The notes below the pieces were generated by a model. The model ran no database searches, had not been told where the DNA came from, and was given only the letters and a program-made list of their open reading frames with translations. Of a stretch of 64,000 bases of DNA, positions 40,116 through 50,025 are shown in pieces. The first letter of the stretch is position 1, and each line of letters starts with the position of its first letter. The DNA lies in the NCBI GenBank assembly GCA_036702865.1, contig DATNQD010000027.1, positions 124,001 to 188,000 of the forward strand, written 5' to 3'. Source of the DNA: Trichocoleus sp. Lineage in GTDB: Bacteria; Cyanobacteriota; Cyanobacteriia; Elainellales; Elainellaceae. The position numbers and the translations under genes are program-made.

Positions 40116-41456
40116 TTATAGATAGTCTGTAAACTCGTACAGCCGTTTTGCGATCGCCAGAATTCGATCGCCGTAGTCTGCTGCTGCTGACCAGCGTCCG
40201 CTTAACAGAGTCACGGTTGGAGCGATGCCTCGCCGCACGCAATGAAAGCGAGGATCAACCAATGCCTGGACAAGGGGTTCCGTTGTTGCATATGCCTTCA
40301 AGTGTTGGATTTGAGCTCGAATGCCAATCCGGGCACTGCTGAAGTGAGCAAGACCATCGCTGCTGATCGCTCCCAGCCCACCGAAGTTATTGTGTTCTGG
40401 TTTAAGGTCTGGCAAAAACTGGAGAAAGTCTGTTTCCAGGCACATCTGGGCAAAGGCAATATCGTGATTAACCCCCTCGATCGCTGCTTCTTCCCGGTAG
40501 AGCTTGGTTAGCTCTGGAAACTGAGCTAGGCTGTCTGCATTACAGCTTTTAAGAAACATCATTAATTGCACGTCAGAGGTTGTGCCTCGTCCCATAATTC
40601 GCTCAAGCTGATGGGGGGCGAGCAAGAGCGTCGATCGTAGATTTAGCGTCTGATTGGCATTGTCCCAGTCCAAAGCCAGATGGTAATCGCGCAGATCGAT
40701 CGCCTGCACATAAACTACATTTTGATATTCCACCCGACGCACAGCCGAACTGAGCGGTAGCTCAATGCCGAACTGGTCGATTAAATCAGCAGGCACATAA
40801 GCATTGCCCTCGATCATAATTCCCGGCTCATCATAGGGTGCTCCGTTCACTTGCAGTGCAACTGCTGGATAAGGGCGTGGCGTTTGGGAGGGAACCATTG
40901 CCCGGCCCCAGGCTGCTAAGCCTTCTGCGATTCCTAGCGCAACCTCTTGTGGCTGCTTCTGAAAGATCTGGCGATCGTCAGCATGGCTAAAATCCCCAGC
41001 TTCTAACTGAAGTGAGGGAATGATCACCTGCCGACAGAAAGCAAGCCGACCGAGGGCAGTGAAAGTATCTGGTTTTGCCCCCCGATTCAGCAGTTGTGGT
41101 ACTCGCAGTAAATAGAGTTGGAGGATTCGCTCTGCTTGAGCGCGACGCTGATCGTTATTAGCACTATAGAAGGCAGTTGCTCCTCGGGTCTTGCTTGCTG
41201 CTGTAGAAACAATCTGTAGCGATAACGCAACATCTCCTGCCCGACACCGGTAATTAATCCAGTCGATCGCCTGACTCACGCTCAACCCATCAGGGACTGC
41301 CAGCGCCTCATAACCACCTGATTTAAGCATTTGCACAATTCGATCGCGCAATAAAGCCGTTTCTTGAGCAGCAGTAGTTCGATCGACTGCTCCTATGGGT
41401 GCAATCCGGCAATCCGCTGTTTCTCCATCGCCTGCTGCAACAAAAATTCGTCCCAT
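40116..41456 (-). CDS. pseudo-amidase (Amidase_3-like) plus glucosaminidase (GH73) protein
   Basis: 446 aa. Residues 1-190 follow the layout of N-acetylmuramoyl-L-alanine amidases (a Glu in ETALLRDRIVQMLKSGGYEA, and an SLQIVSTAA strand). However, the first zinc histidine (LDPGHGG type) is replaced by FVAAGDGE, and the SIHAN histidine by SLQIV, so it is probably inactive. The middle (about 200-290) resembles a copper-amine-oxidase-N/SH3-like module. The C-terminal GH73-type domain (about 295-446) has EGVNHDIAFAQMCLETDFLQF with a plausible catalytic Glu, NNFGGLGA and RIGIRAQIQHLKAY. It probably acts on peptidoglycan, but no signal peptide is seen. Confidence 0.75.
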   Translation of the reverse strand: MGRIFVAAGDGETADCRIAPIGAVDRTTAAQETALLRDRIVQMLKSGGYEALAVPDGLSVSQAIDWINYRCRAGDVALSLQIVSTAASKTRGATAFYSANNDQRRAQAERILQLYLLRVPQLLNRGAKPDTFTALGRLAFCRQVIIPSLQLEAGDFSHADDRQIFQKQPQEVALGIAEGLAAWGRAMVPSQTPRPYPAVALQVNGAPYDEPGIMIEGNAYVPADLIDQFGIELPLSSAVRRVEYQNVVYVQAIDLRDYHLALDWDNANQTLNLRSTLLLAPHQLERIMGRGTTSDVQLMMFLKSCNADSLAQFPELTKLYREEAAIEGVNHDIAFAQMCLETDFLQFLPDLKPEHNNFGGLGAISSDGLAHFSSARIGIRAQIQHLKAYATTEPLVQALVDPRFHCVRRGIAPTVTLLSGRWSAAADYGDRILAIAKRLYEFTDYL

Positions 41457-41703
41457 GCTATCCGTTCACTCGTCGCAATGCATTTCGTCCCCCTAAAAAT
41501 ATCAGCTTTAGGGAGAGTTAGCCCGATCGTCAGGCATAAAACTCAACAGAGGGCAGGGCAGAAAGATTCTGCGTCGCTCGATCACCATTGACCGCTACAA
41601 TGCATCAAACAGTGCATCAAACATAAACTAACAAAGCGCGAAATTAATCCGCTGCTTCCCTCAAACAAGATTACAACAGAAGAAAGACTGAGCTCATCCC
41701 AGC

Positions 41704-43689
41704 ATGGATATCCCCCGCCTGCACCCCGATACGGTCGAAGAAGTCAAGCAACGGGTTGACATTGTTGATGTTATCTCTGAGCATGTTGTGCTGCGAAAGC
41801 GAGGGAAAGACTTTACAGGGCTTTGCCCGTTCCATGACGACAAGTCTCCCAGTTTCAGTGTCAGTCCTGGCAAACAGTTCTATTACTGCTTCAGTTGTGG
41901 TGCGGGGGGCAATGCCATCAAGTTTTTGATGGAGTTGGGCAAGCGTCCCTTTGCTGATGTGGTTCTGGATCTAGCAAAACGCTATCAGGTTTCGGTCAAA
42001 ACCCTCGAACCAGCCGAGCGTCAGGAGCTTCAGCGACAACTCTCCCTACGAGAGCAGCTTTACGAGATTTTGGTCCTTGCTGCCAAGTTTTATGAACATG
42101 CGTTGTATCAAGAGCAAGGACAGGTCGCCCTGACTTACCTAAGGGAGCAGCGGCAGTTAAGTGAAGCGACGATTCAACAATTTCAGCTTGGCTATGCCCC
42201 AGTAGGCTGGCAGACGCTCTATGGCTATCTGGTAGAGCAGAAGCGATTTCCAGTAGAACTGGTTGAGAAGGCAGGATTGCTTGTTCCTCGTCAGGAAGGG
42301 AAAGGCTACTACGATCGATTCCGCGATCGGCTGATGATTCCCATTCTCGATCTACAGGGGCGGGTGATTGGTTTTGGGGGGCGTAGCCTGGGTGATGAGC
42401 AACCCAAGTATCTCAACTCGCCGGAAACAGAGCTATTTGATAAAGGCAAAACGCTGTTTGGGCTAGACAAAGCCAGAGCCAAGATTGCCAAAAACGATCG
42501 TGCCGTTGTGGTTGAGGGCTACTTCGATGTCATTGCGCTCCATGCGGCTGGGATTACCAATGCCGTTGCTTCTCTGGGCACTGCCCTGAGCGTACATCAG
42601 GTTCGACAGCTATTGCGCTACACCGAGTCGAAGCAAATTGTACTGAATTTTGATGCGGATGCAGCAGGTGTCAAAGCGGCAGATCGGGCGATCGGTGAAG
42701 TTGCAGATTTGGCATATCAGGGCGAAATCCAGCTGCGGGTGCTCAATCTACCGCAAGGGAAAGACCCAGACGAATTTCTCAAAACTGCCAGCGCAGCAGA
42801 TTATCGTGACTTGTTGGAAGAGGCACCGCTCTGGATTGATTGGCAGATTCAGCAAATTTTGCAGCAAGCGAACTTGCAGAAAGCTGATGAGTTTCAGCAA
42901 AGCACTCAGGAAATGGTCAAGCTTTTGGGGCATTTACCCAACGCGACGCTCCGTACCCATTACATTCATCGTTGTGCCGAGCTGCTAAGCCAGGGAAATG
43001 CCCGGTTTGCAGTGCAACTGGAATCAGATCTGCGAACCCAGGTTAGAGGACAACGCTGGCACGGTCGATCGCAAAAATGGCAGCGTCCAGGCGATCGAAC
43101 CCTTTTGGAAGAATCAGAAGCTCAACTGCTGCGCCTTTATTTGCATCTGCCAGAGTATCGCACTTTGATCATGGAAGCCTTAGATGAGCGCGATCTAGAC
43201 TTTAGCCTCTCGCATCACCGCTTTCTCTGGCAGCAAATTCTAGAACTGCAAGATAACCATTCTGAGAGTAAGACCGATCTGGTCGCTCAACTGCGCGATC
43301 GCTGTACTGATTTTCCAGAAAAGTGGGCACAGGTCTATTCGCTCTTTCAGCTAGACGAAAAAGCACAGCGAGATATCTTACGTGCTCCGCTTGTGATTCG
43401 AGCAGCAAGTGCTTGCCTGGAGCAAATCATGTGCGAAAAACGCTACCGTCACTTCAACGAACTCTGGAAGCAAACAGACTGCATTCAATCGGCAGAGCTT
43501 GCTCAACATTATCAGCAGCAAATGTATGCCGAGAAGCAACGTATTCGGGAACTTGAACAAGAACAGCGGAGCGTTTCTTTCTCTGACTTAGCCCATCTTC
43601 CTTGGCTTGGTGATCTCTATGAGAGCCGGGAAGAGGGAGAAATGGCTCAAGACACCCACCCTGAAGCCTTCCTCTCTCCTCATCCCTAA
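41704..43689 (+). CDS. dnaG: DNA primase
   Basis: 661 aa replication primase that makes RNA primers at the fork. The CHC2-type zinc site is CPFH (Cys41, His44) with CFSC (Cys62, Cys65). The catalytic core follows with YYDRFRDRLMIPI and GFGGRSLGDEQPKYLNSPET. The TOPRIM motifs are VVEGYFDVIALH and LNFDADAAG with DPDEFL. The C-terminal helicase-interacting region (about 440-640) is helical. The start ATG 41704 matches family starts (IPRLHPDTVEEV). It converges with the pentapeptide gene 9 bases away. Confidence 0.97.
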   Translation: MDIPRLHPDTVEEVKQRVDIVDVISEHVVLRKRGKDFTGLCPFHDDKSPSFSVSPGKQFYYCFSCGAGGNAIKFLMELGKRPFADVVLDLAKRYQVSVKTLEPAERQELQRQLSLREQLYEILVLAAKFYEHALYQEQGQVALTYLREQRQLSEATIQQFQLGYAPVGWQTLYGYLVEQKRFPVELVEKAGLLVPRQEGKGYYDRFRDRLMIPILDLQGRVIGFGGRSLGDEQPKYLNSPETELFDKGKTLFGLDKARAKIAKNDRAVVVEGYFDVIALHAAGITNAVASLGTALSVHQVRQLLRYTESKQIVLNFDADAAGVKAADRAIGEVADLAYQGEIQLRVLNLPQGKDPDEFLKTASAADYRDLLEEAPLWIDWQIQQILQQANLQKADEFQQSTQEMVKLLGHLPNATLRTHYIHRCAELLSQGNARFAVQLESDLRTQVRGQRWHGRSQKWQRPGDRTLLEESEAQLLRLYLHLPEYRTLIMEALDERDLDFSLSHHRFLWQQILELQDNHSESKTDLVAQLRDRCTDFPEKWAQVYSLFQLDEKAQRDILRAPLVIRAASACLEQIMCEKRYRHFNELWKQTDCIQSAELAQHYQQQMYAEKQRIRELEQEQRSVSFSDLAHLPWLGDLYESREEGEMAQDTHPEAFLSPHP

Positions 43690-43698
43690 TTTCTGCTC

Positions 43699-44202
43699 CT
43701 AACAGTCCAGCGTCTCTCGCGTTTTGCGTCCCGTTGTAGGGTTAACGCCTTTCGCAACTTTACAGAGCACTGCCTGCATATCATCGCGCAACAGGACGTC
43801 TGTAAAATCTGCGCCGTCAATCACGGCATCATTAAACTTAGTGTTAAATGCAAACGCGCCTTCGAGCACTGCATCTTTCAGGTTTGCCCCTACTAAACGG
43901 GCTGTATCCAGCGTTGCCAAACTCAAATTTGCTCCTTCCAGATTGACTCCTTCTAAGTTTGCGCCAAAGAAGCTCACACCCTGAAGATCTGCATGGCTGA
44001 AGTTGCTGCCGCGTAGGTTTGCCTTAGTAAAGCTGGAGTCTGTTAGCACTTTTTCTGAAAAATCAGTATTAACAAGAAACCCCTTATTGTAGTCTTCTGC
44101 CCAGGCAAGCGGTGAATAAACCCAGCTTAGGAAAAAAACGGTAATTCCTAGAATGACGTGAAACCGCAAGACTGATCGCAATAGACAGAACCAACCCATC
44201 AT
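43699..44202 (-). CDS. secreted/lumenal pentapeptide-repeat protein
   Basis: 167 aa. A signal peptide is evident: a hydrophobic core (about 15-30) and an AWA cleavage box before EDYNKG. The mature part carries about 15 A(D/N)LxG-type pentapeptides (ANLRGSNFSHADLQGVSFFG, ANLEGVNLEGANLS), which fold as a right-handed quadrilateral helix. The tail holds two Cys (LCKVAKG and ETLDC), a pattern seen in thylakoid-lumen TL17-like proteins. The location is therefore likely the lumen or periplasm; the function is unknown. ATG 44202 is chosen; TTG 44208 and ATG 44199 are alternatives. Confidence 0.87.
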   Translation of the reverse strand: MMGWFCLLRSVLRFHVILGITVFFLSWVYSPLAWAEDYNKGFLVNTDFSEKVLTDSSFTKANLRGSNFSHADLQGVSFFGANLEGVNLEGANLSLATLDTARLVGANLKDAVLEGAFAFNTKFNDAVIDGADFTDVLLRDDMQAVLCKVAKGVNPTTGRKTRETLDC

Positions 44203-44319
44203 GAGCAAAACAACCGATCGCTTGGAATAATTTGGTCTATCTTGATACTACCTGAATCTGTTGCTTGTCTTGTGAAACGCAAGAATTCAGTCCTCGTTGC
44301 TCCTCTGCTCCTAACTGCT

Positions 44320-44859
44320 ATGAACCAACCTCCTGCCCGTCGATCGCCTACAAAACGTCGAATTGCTGCCCTCGATACCGGAATGCTGGCAGAAATGTTG
44401 GTGGCGCAATGGCTTACTTTACACAGCTGGACAATTTTGCAAAGGCGCTGGCGATGTCGTTGGGGAGAGTTAGACCTTGTTGCCTATTCTGAGTCGATCG
44501 CGGCTCAGCCTCAAAGCTTAGAATCTCCCCTTATCTTTGTTGAAGTCAAAGCTCGTAGTACCGGAAATTGGGATGAGAATGGGCTGATGGCAATTACCAC
44601 TCAAAAGCAAGCCAAGCTCTGGCAAGCTGCAAAGATCTTTTTGTCTGATTATCCTACTCTGGCAGAACTGCCTTGTCGCTTTGATGTGGCGCTAGTCTAC
44701 AACGAGCCTGTGCGTCGAGTTTCGCCTTCAACACCGCTTGTGACATCCGATTCCCTGGAACTACCAACTTCGATTGAACTGGGTCAGCCTGTCACGATCG
44801 CTGGATATTGCTTGACGCTTCAGCACTACATTCAAGATGCTTTTGAGCAGTCATTTTGA
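44320..44859 (+). CDS. YraN/UPF0102 family endonuclease-like protein
   Basis: 179 aa. The fold is predicted to be a PD-(D/E)xK nuclease related to Holliday-junction resolvases: GMLAEMLVAQWL helix, then CRWGELDLVAY (catalytic E-x-D), FVEVKARS (E-x-K) and a basic helix ITTQKQAKLWQAAKIFL. An insertion near the end (about 145-165) is Pro/Thr-rich. ATG 44320 fits homologue starts; the frame extends to 44242 without a good ribosome site. Its partners are unknown. Confidence 0.9.
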   Translation: MNQPPARRSPTKRRIAALDTGMLAEMLVAQWLTLHSWTILQRRWRCRWGELDLVAYSESIAAQPQSLESPLIFVEVKARSTGNWDENGLMAITTQKQAKLWQAAKIFLSDYPTLAELPCRFDVALVYNEPVRRVSPSTPLVTSDSLELPTSIELGQPVTIAGYCLTLQHYIQDAFEQSF

Positions 44860-44872
44860 GAATAAGTTGAGC

Positions 44873-44900
44873 AATAAAAAACCTATCACATAGGATAGGC
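44873..44900 (-). terminator. sigA terminator (reverse strand)
   Basis: Read on the - strand, CCTATC, a 6-base loop and GATAGG form a hairpin followed by TTTTTTATT. It lies 36 bases after the sigA stop. The convergent YraN gene may also use the stem, but lacks a T-run on its side. Confidence 0.75.
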
Positions 44901-44935
44901 TTTAGAAATGAATCAATTACATGCTGATTCGATTC

Positions 44936-46081
44936 TTAACGGATGTATTCTTTCAGAACACTATTCCGGTTAGGATGACGCAGCTTTCGGAGTGCCTTTG
45001 CCTCAATTTGTCGAATTCGCTCACGGGTAACGTTAAAAATCTGCCCAATTTCTTCGAGCGTCTTCATCCGACCATCGTCTAAGCCGTACCGTAACCGCAG
45101 AACATCTCGCTCACGCGGACTGAGTGTTCCTAGAACGCTTTCTAGGTCTTCGCGCAGCAGGCTCTTAGAAACCTGATCTTCGGGCGTTTCGCCGTCGGAC
45201 TCAATGAAGTCTCCCAAGCGAGAATCTTCTTCTTTCCCGATCGGTGTTTCCAAAGAGATGGGGAGCTGAGCCGACTTTGCAATAAAGCGCAGCTTCTCGA
45301 TCGTCATTTCCATCCGAGTCGCAATTTCTTCCTCGGTTGGCTTCCGACCCATTTCCTGGGAGAGCAGCTTTGTGGTCTTCTTGATGCGAGAGATGGTTTC
45401 GTAAAGGTGAACAGGAAGGCGGATCGTTCGAGATTGATCAGCAATGGCGCGAGTGATTGCCTGACGAATCCACCAAGTTGCATAGGTCGAGAACTTGTAG
45501 CCCTTTTCGTGGTCGAACTTTTCAGCCGCCCGAATCAGACCTAGGCTCCCTTCCTGAATCAAATCCTGGAAGGACAGACCCCGGTTCATGTACTTTTTGG
45601 CGATAGAAACGACGAGTCGCAGGTTCGATTGAACCATCTTTTCCTTTGCACGCCGCCCTTCGTAGAGCCTTCTGCGAAACTTAGGAACAGTCTGATTGAC
45701 CTCGTTTGCCCAAATTTCCAGGTTATGCTCCAGATCTTGAGGAGAGCGATCGAGGCGTTCGCACAGTTTATCCCGAATTCGTTCTAGCTCCAGCAAGTCA
45801 GCAATTTTCCGAGCGAGTTCAATCTCTTCATCAGCACGCAAAAGGCGAATTCTGCCGATTTCTTGCAGGTAGAGTCGAATTGAGTCCTCGGTGTAGAGCT
45901 TCTTTTTGGCTTGTGCCCGACGACGGGATGTTCCCTTCGGGGATTTACCTTCTTCCTCCTCATCAGGCTGAGCTTCAAATAAGTCGTCTTCGTCGTCTCG
46001 ATCATCATCTCCAATCAAGAGATCATCCATTTCAGGTGCGGATGGGTCAATGGTTTCGAGTACGTCGTTAGCCTGGGTCAT
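44936..46081 (-). CDS. sigA: RNA polymerase principal sigma factor SigA (group 1)
   Basis: 381 aa. An acidic N-terminus ([20 protein letters not shown]) precedes region 1.2 ([16 protein letters not shown]), region 2 ([47 protein letters not shown]), region 3 and region 4 ([35 protein letters not shown]). This layout is the housekeeping sigma of cyanobacteria. ATG 46081 has GAGGAG 6 bases upstream and matches the family start MTQANDVLE; an upstream in-frame TTG adds 17 unconserved codons. Confidence 0.96.
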   Translation of the reverse strand: MTQANDVLETIDPSAPEMDDLLIGDDDRDDEDDLFEAQPDEEEEGKSPKGTSRRRAQAKKKLYTEDSIRLYLQEIGRIRLLRADEEIELARKIADLLELERIRDKLCERLDRSPQDLEHNLEIWANEVNQTVPKFRRRLYEGRRAKEKMVQSNLRLVVSIAKKYMNRGLSFQDLIQEGSLGLIRAAEKFDHEKGYKFSTYATWWIRQAITRAIADQSRTIRLPVHLYETISRIKKTTKLLSQEMGRKPTEEEIATRMEMTIEKLRFIAKSAQLPISLETPIGKEEDSRLGDFIESDGETPEDQVSKSLLREDLESVLGTLSPRERDVLRLRYGLDDGRMKTLEEIGQIFNVTRERIRQIEAKALRKLRHPNRNSVLKEYIR

Positions 46082-46752
46082 GCCGCGCTCCTCATGCTCC
46101 TTAGTGTCAATAACGTCATTTAGGTCAATCAAGACCAGGGAATATCACGACCTATCCTCTAAGCTGGTCAACTTTAAGCAATTTAATCAAATCATGTTGA
46201 CTTGAATGCAATTGCGAATAGCTCACTCAGCCTCTGCCAACTGCCCGCTAAGCACGGGGAGCAGCATTTAACAAGGATCTCCACCTTTAGGTTTTGCTAA
46301 GACCTCTCCGATTGTAACTTTTCTCACAAAAATTGCATCCTTTTTCATCACTTTCGTCATGAAAATGTGATAGGAAACTTACGGAGCTTTGTCGATCGGT
46401 CGGTTCCACTAGTGGTCAAGTTCCTCACGCCAAGTAATGTTGATTGGTTCCTTGTCCTAACCCTAAGTTAGTCAAGCTTGTAGTCAAACCAGTTCAGGGA
46501 AATCGCTGAACCGAATCAGCCATTGTAATGAATCAGCATAACCGAACAATTCATAAACTGGGGGGATGTTTAACAGGAGATTGCAATGTTTTTTGCAATT
46601 TAAACGCCAGACATCGCTGAAGACCAAAGATTTATTGCAGAATGCAAATAGGCGCTGTTGTTGATACCAGAGATTTTCTTTTAAGTCTATAAAAACTAAC
46701 TCTAAGTCACCCTATTTTGATTATCGCTTGTGCTCTCCCGAAACATATCGTA
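46082..46752. other. intergenic region between divergent sigA and Trp-rich gene
   Basis: About 670 bases, AT-rich, with no supported gene. It holds the sigA promoter region, which I cannot resolve by eye. Confidence 0.45.
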
Positions 46753-47004
46753 ATGCCAAAGAAGCAAAAGTTTCCCTACCTTGTCGGTTCTAAGTGGACA
46801 TCTCATCAAGCTACCTGGGGGTGGCGGCATTTCCAGGTCGTTAATCGTAAAAATGAGGGGCGCTGGGTCTTTGCGGAGATGGTTGCTGCTTGCGACGAAA
46901 CGGTGAGATTTTGGCTGAACGCGCAGCAATTAAAAGACCGAGCACTCTGGCAGGCAGGGTGGCGATCGGTGCAAGAGCAAGAAGAAGCTCAAGAGGAACA
47001 ATAA
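46753..47004 (+). CDS. TIGR02450-type tryptophan-rich small protein
   Basis: 83 aa, conserved in cyanobacteria and some marine proteobacteria; function unknown. The signature runs LVGSKWTSHQATWGWRHFQV and EGRWVFAEMVAAC then LKDRALWQAGW, with seven Trp in under 75 residues. The start ATG 46753 (MPKKQKFPYL) fits the family; the extension to TTG 46717 does not. It is followed after 207 bases by the SpoIID gene. Confidence 0.88.
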   Translation: MPKKQKFPYLVGSKWTSHQATWGWRHFQVVNRKNEGRWVFAEMVAACDETVRFWLNAQQLKDRALWQAGWRSVQEQEEAQEEQ

Positions 47005-47211
47005 AACCTACCGGGAAATTATGACTTGTGAAGAAACCTCGAATTCTAGGTTGAACGGCTGTCAACTCCTGAAAAGCTCGCTAAAATTGCTTGACAGTAG
47101 TTATAAAACAGTAGTTACAAATAAGATTGTGCAGTTACGTTGGAAATCAGATTCTGTCATTGAATGAATCAGGGTTTTCTGATTGTTGAATGAATTGATG
47201 ACATCCCCTCT

Positions 47212-49023
47212 ATGTCGTTTGCTGTAAGGATTTTCGCTGTGAGCCGTACAATTCAATCCCCCTTGTCTAACCGCAGTTGGCTAATTCGCTTTGTAATGCG
47301 ATGCGGTCGGTTTCCTGGCTGGGCGGAAACTCTGATTACAATTTGCTGTTTATTAATTGGAACTGCTCAGCTTGGTCGAACTCAAGAGGCTCCATTGAAT
47401 CCAGCATTAGATGTTGGAGTGATTCAACGATTTGGCTCCAACTTCAACGACAAAATTACGCTAAAGCCTCAACCAGGGGATAACCTAACGCTGAAGCTGC
47501 AAGATGGGCAGCAAACTCAGGTCATTACGACGACTAGCGAGGTCAACGTTGAAGTTTTGGCGCAGTCGCTGACACAGCCGAAAGTTACAGAACATCTTGT
47601 CTTAAGTACCCATCGCAGCTTTGAAAGTGCTGAAGACAGTGCTAACCGCTGGAAGTCTGAGGGCATTGAGGTTGAGATTGCTCAGCCGCGCCAGTGGCAG
47701 GTTTGGGCAAAGCGTGAAACTTACCGTACTCCCCTTCTCAGGCGGCTCCTCATGCAGAATTTGCAGTCGCATGGAGCAAGAACAGCCTTTATTGATACTC
47801 AAGTACAAAACCAGGAACCAAAGGCAGCCCTAACCATCAACGGCTACCGCTATCAGCAAGACCGGGTAGAGATCGATACGGCAAGCGATCGGATTAATGT
47901 TACGTTCAATCGAGATGACCATGGCAAGCGCCTTTATGCCGGAACACTGAGACTTCAACCTAACGCTTACGGCAGCTATAGTCTAGTCAATCAAGTGCCG
48001 CTCGAAACCTATTTGCGTGGAGTTGTGCCGCATGAAATTGGTGTAGGTGCGCCTCCAAATGCAGTGGAAGCACAGGCAATCTTGGCTAGAACTTATGCCC
48101 TCCGAAATCTGCGTCGCTTTAAAATTGATGACTACCAACTCTGTGCTGATACGCAATGTCAGGTGTATTGGGGCTTAGAGGGAACTGATCCAGAAGCCGA
48201 TCGCGCCATTGCAGCCACACGAGGTCGAGTTCTCACCTACCAGAATGAACTCGTTGACGCGCTTTATTCTTCAACAACAGGTGGCATTACTGCACCCTTT
48301 ACAGATGTTTGGCAAGGAACGGCACGTCCTTATCTACAAGCAGTTGTTGATTCTGTGCAGAATGCTTGGGATCTTTCTAAGCAAAGCCTGGCAGACGAGA
48401 ACAACTTCCGTTCATTTATTAGTCAAAAGCAAGGGTTTAACGAAGATGGCTGGGATATGTTCCGCTGGCGGCAGGAAAGCTCCATCTCAGAGGTTGCTGC
48501 CGATTTAAAGCAGTACTTAACCAGTAAAAAGCACCCATTAGCAAACTTTACTCAAGTCCAAGATCTAAAAATCATTGAACGATCGCCTGCGGGTCGAGTG
48601 CAGAAAATGTCTGTAACCACCGATCGCGGCACGATTGAGCTTGATAAAGACGAAATTTTGCGTGCCCTTTCTGCGCCTAACAGTACGCTGTTTTATCTTG
48701 ACCCAATTTATGAAGTGCGTCAGGCACAAAAGCCAATCCAACCAGCTGGGAAGCCACCCATTGCCGCAACGATTGCCAAAAATCCTTCAACAAAGCAAGC
48801 AATTCCCGCTCCTGCTCCAAAAGTTTTGAAGGGGTATGCCTTTGTGGGCGGAGGGTTAGGGCATGGCGTTGGCATGAGTCAGACAGGGTCATACAATCTG
48901 GGTAAGTTGGGCTGGTCAAGCGATCGGATTTTAAGCTTTTACTATCCTGGAACCCAACTTCAGCCATTAACCTCGGCGATTGTTCTTTGGCGCGACCCAG
49001 GGGAAGTTGCTGCAAACCAGTAG
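47212..49023 (+). CDS. SpoIID/LytB domain protein
   Basis: 603 aa, envelope protein with an N-terminal membrane or signal segment (about 42-57, LITICCLLIGTAQLG). The SpoIID domain spans about 255-600 and shows VPLETYLRGVVPHEIGVGAP, AVEAQAILARTYAL and the terminal block GLGHGVGMSQTGSYNLGKLG plus ILSFYYPGTQL. SpoIID proteins are lytic transglycosylases acting on denuded glycan strands. Cyanobacterial members do not sporulate, so the role is general wall remodelling by inference. Residues 70-250 form an extra N-terminal region with SPOR-like character (LVLSTHRSFESAEDSANRWK). Confidence 0.9.
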   Translation: MSFAVRIFAVSRTIQSPLSNRSWLIRFVMRCGRFPGWAETLITICCLLIGTAQLGRTQEAPLNPALDVGVIQRFGSNFNDKITLKPQPGDNLTLKLQDGQQTQVITTTSEVNVEVLAQSLTQPKVTEHLVLSTHRSFESAEDSANRWKSEGIEVEIAQPRQWQVWAKRETYRTPLLRRLLMQNLQSHGARTAFIDTQVQNQEPKAALTINGYRYQQDRVEIDTASDRINVTFNRDDHGKRLYAGTLRLQPNAYGSYSLVNQVPLETYLRGVVPHEIGVGAPPNAVEAQAILARTYALRNLRRFKIDDYQLCADTQCQVYWGLEGTDPEADRAIAATRGRVLTYQNELVDALYSSTTGGITAPFTDVWQGTARPYLQAVVDSVQNAWDLSKQSLADENNFRSFISQKQGFNEDGWDMFRWRQESSISEVAADLKQYLTSKKHPLANFTQVQDLKIIERSPAGRVQKMSVTTDRGTIELDKDEILRALSAPNSTLFYLDPIYEVRQAQKPIQPAGKPPIAATIAKNPSTKQAIPAPAPKVLKGYAFVGGGLGHGVGMSQTGSYNLGKLGWSSDRILSFYYPGTQLQPLTSAIVLWRDPGEVAANQ

Positions 49024-49052
49024 TTCTGTTCTGTATAAGAGTTTCACAATCT

Positions 49053-49083
49053 ATAACAAAACAGGGGCGCAATTGCGCTCCTG
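49053..49083 (-). terminator. petF terminator candidate (reverse strand)
   Basis: The 22-base near-palindrome at 49062-49083 (CAGGGGCGC-AATT-GCGCTCCTG on the + strand) folds with one mismatch on the - strand and is followed there by TTTTGTTAT. It lies 80 bases after the petF stop. Confidence 0.55.
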
Positions 49084-49162
49084 CTGGAATGCCTAAATCA
49101 ATGCTTTTAGAAGCTTAGAGAATGCGAAACCGACTATTCTCTGAAGTTCAACTTAAAAGGAC

Positions 49163-49462
49163 TTAGTAAAGCTCTTCCTCTTGATGGGTCAGGATGGTGC
49201 AGTCAGAAGTGGGATAGGCAACGCAGGTTAGTACGAAGCCAGCTTCAATCTGATCATCATCCAAGAAAGACTGATCGGATTGGTCAACCGTTCCAGCGGT
49301 GATCTTACCGGCACAGGTCGAGCAAGCACCTGCACGGCAGGAATAAGGGAGATCAAGACCTTGCTCTTCAGCAGCGTCTAGAATGTACTGATCATCAGGA
49401 ACTTCAATCGTTGTGTTGAGTCCTTCAGCACTGTTGACTAACGTAACCTTGTAGGATGCCAT
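49163..49462 (-). CDS. petF: [2Fe-2S] ferredoxin, plant type
   Basis: 99 aa soluble electron carrier that accepts electrons from photosystem I and passes them to FNR, nitrite reductase and others. The cluster ligands are Cys42, Cys47, Cys50 ([13 protein letters not shown]) and Cys80. The acidic surface patches (DDDQIEAGF) and terminal EEELY are typical of the major photosynthetic ferredoxin. The leader has a GAGAGGAC ribosome-site region and a 7-base inverted repeat (49504-49510 with 49548-49554). Confidence 0.97.
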   Translation of the reverse strand: MASYKVTLVNSAEGLNTTIEVPDDQYILDAAEEQGLDLPYSCRAGACSTCAGKITAGTVDQSDQSFLDDDQIEAGFVLTCVAYPTSDCTILTHQEEELY

Positions 49463-50025
49463 GAAATAGTCCTCTCAATGTTCAAACGGCAGTTAATAAA
49501 TATGCCCGAAACAAGAATAGCCGTTTTATCGAAGTCAAGAGCTTCGCTTCGGGCAAACTCTCTTTCTGATACTACGGGAAAACTATAGCCCTGTAACCTC
49601 TGAAAGGGAGTCGGGATGAATGGGATTAGTAATAAAAACTCACCAAGTAAACCTGAATTACTTATACCTATCACAAAGCTTCAGCAGATGTGGGATGATC
49701 ACAAGCCTGAATATTTTGAAGTGCTAGAAAAGATAGGAATTCCAGGCGCTTTAACAGTAGAGACGTAACTTTTTTAAAAGCCTGGTTTAACTTTGCCCCA
49801 ATTTGGCGATCTGAAGGGCTTATGTCCTGGATGAATTCTGCTTTGTACAGTGATCGCATTTGAAGACGAAAGGTTGAATATTTAATCGCTAAATTAGAGC
49901 GATCGATTATTATCTCAATCTTCTAAAACATCTTTTGATATAGAGTTTTCTGTTTTTATAGCAGTTAATTATTAGATGAATTTATCGTTGTCTGATTTGC
50001 TAACCCACAAGGGTTGCTAGTTAAT
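49463..50025. other. intergenic region upstream of petF
   Basis: About 560 bases upstream of petF and downstream of the SNase gene. It contains GCCCGAA/TTCGGGC arms (49504-49510, 49548-49554) in the likely petF leader. The small frame 49671-49859 has no support. Confidence 0.45.
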
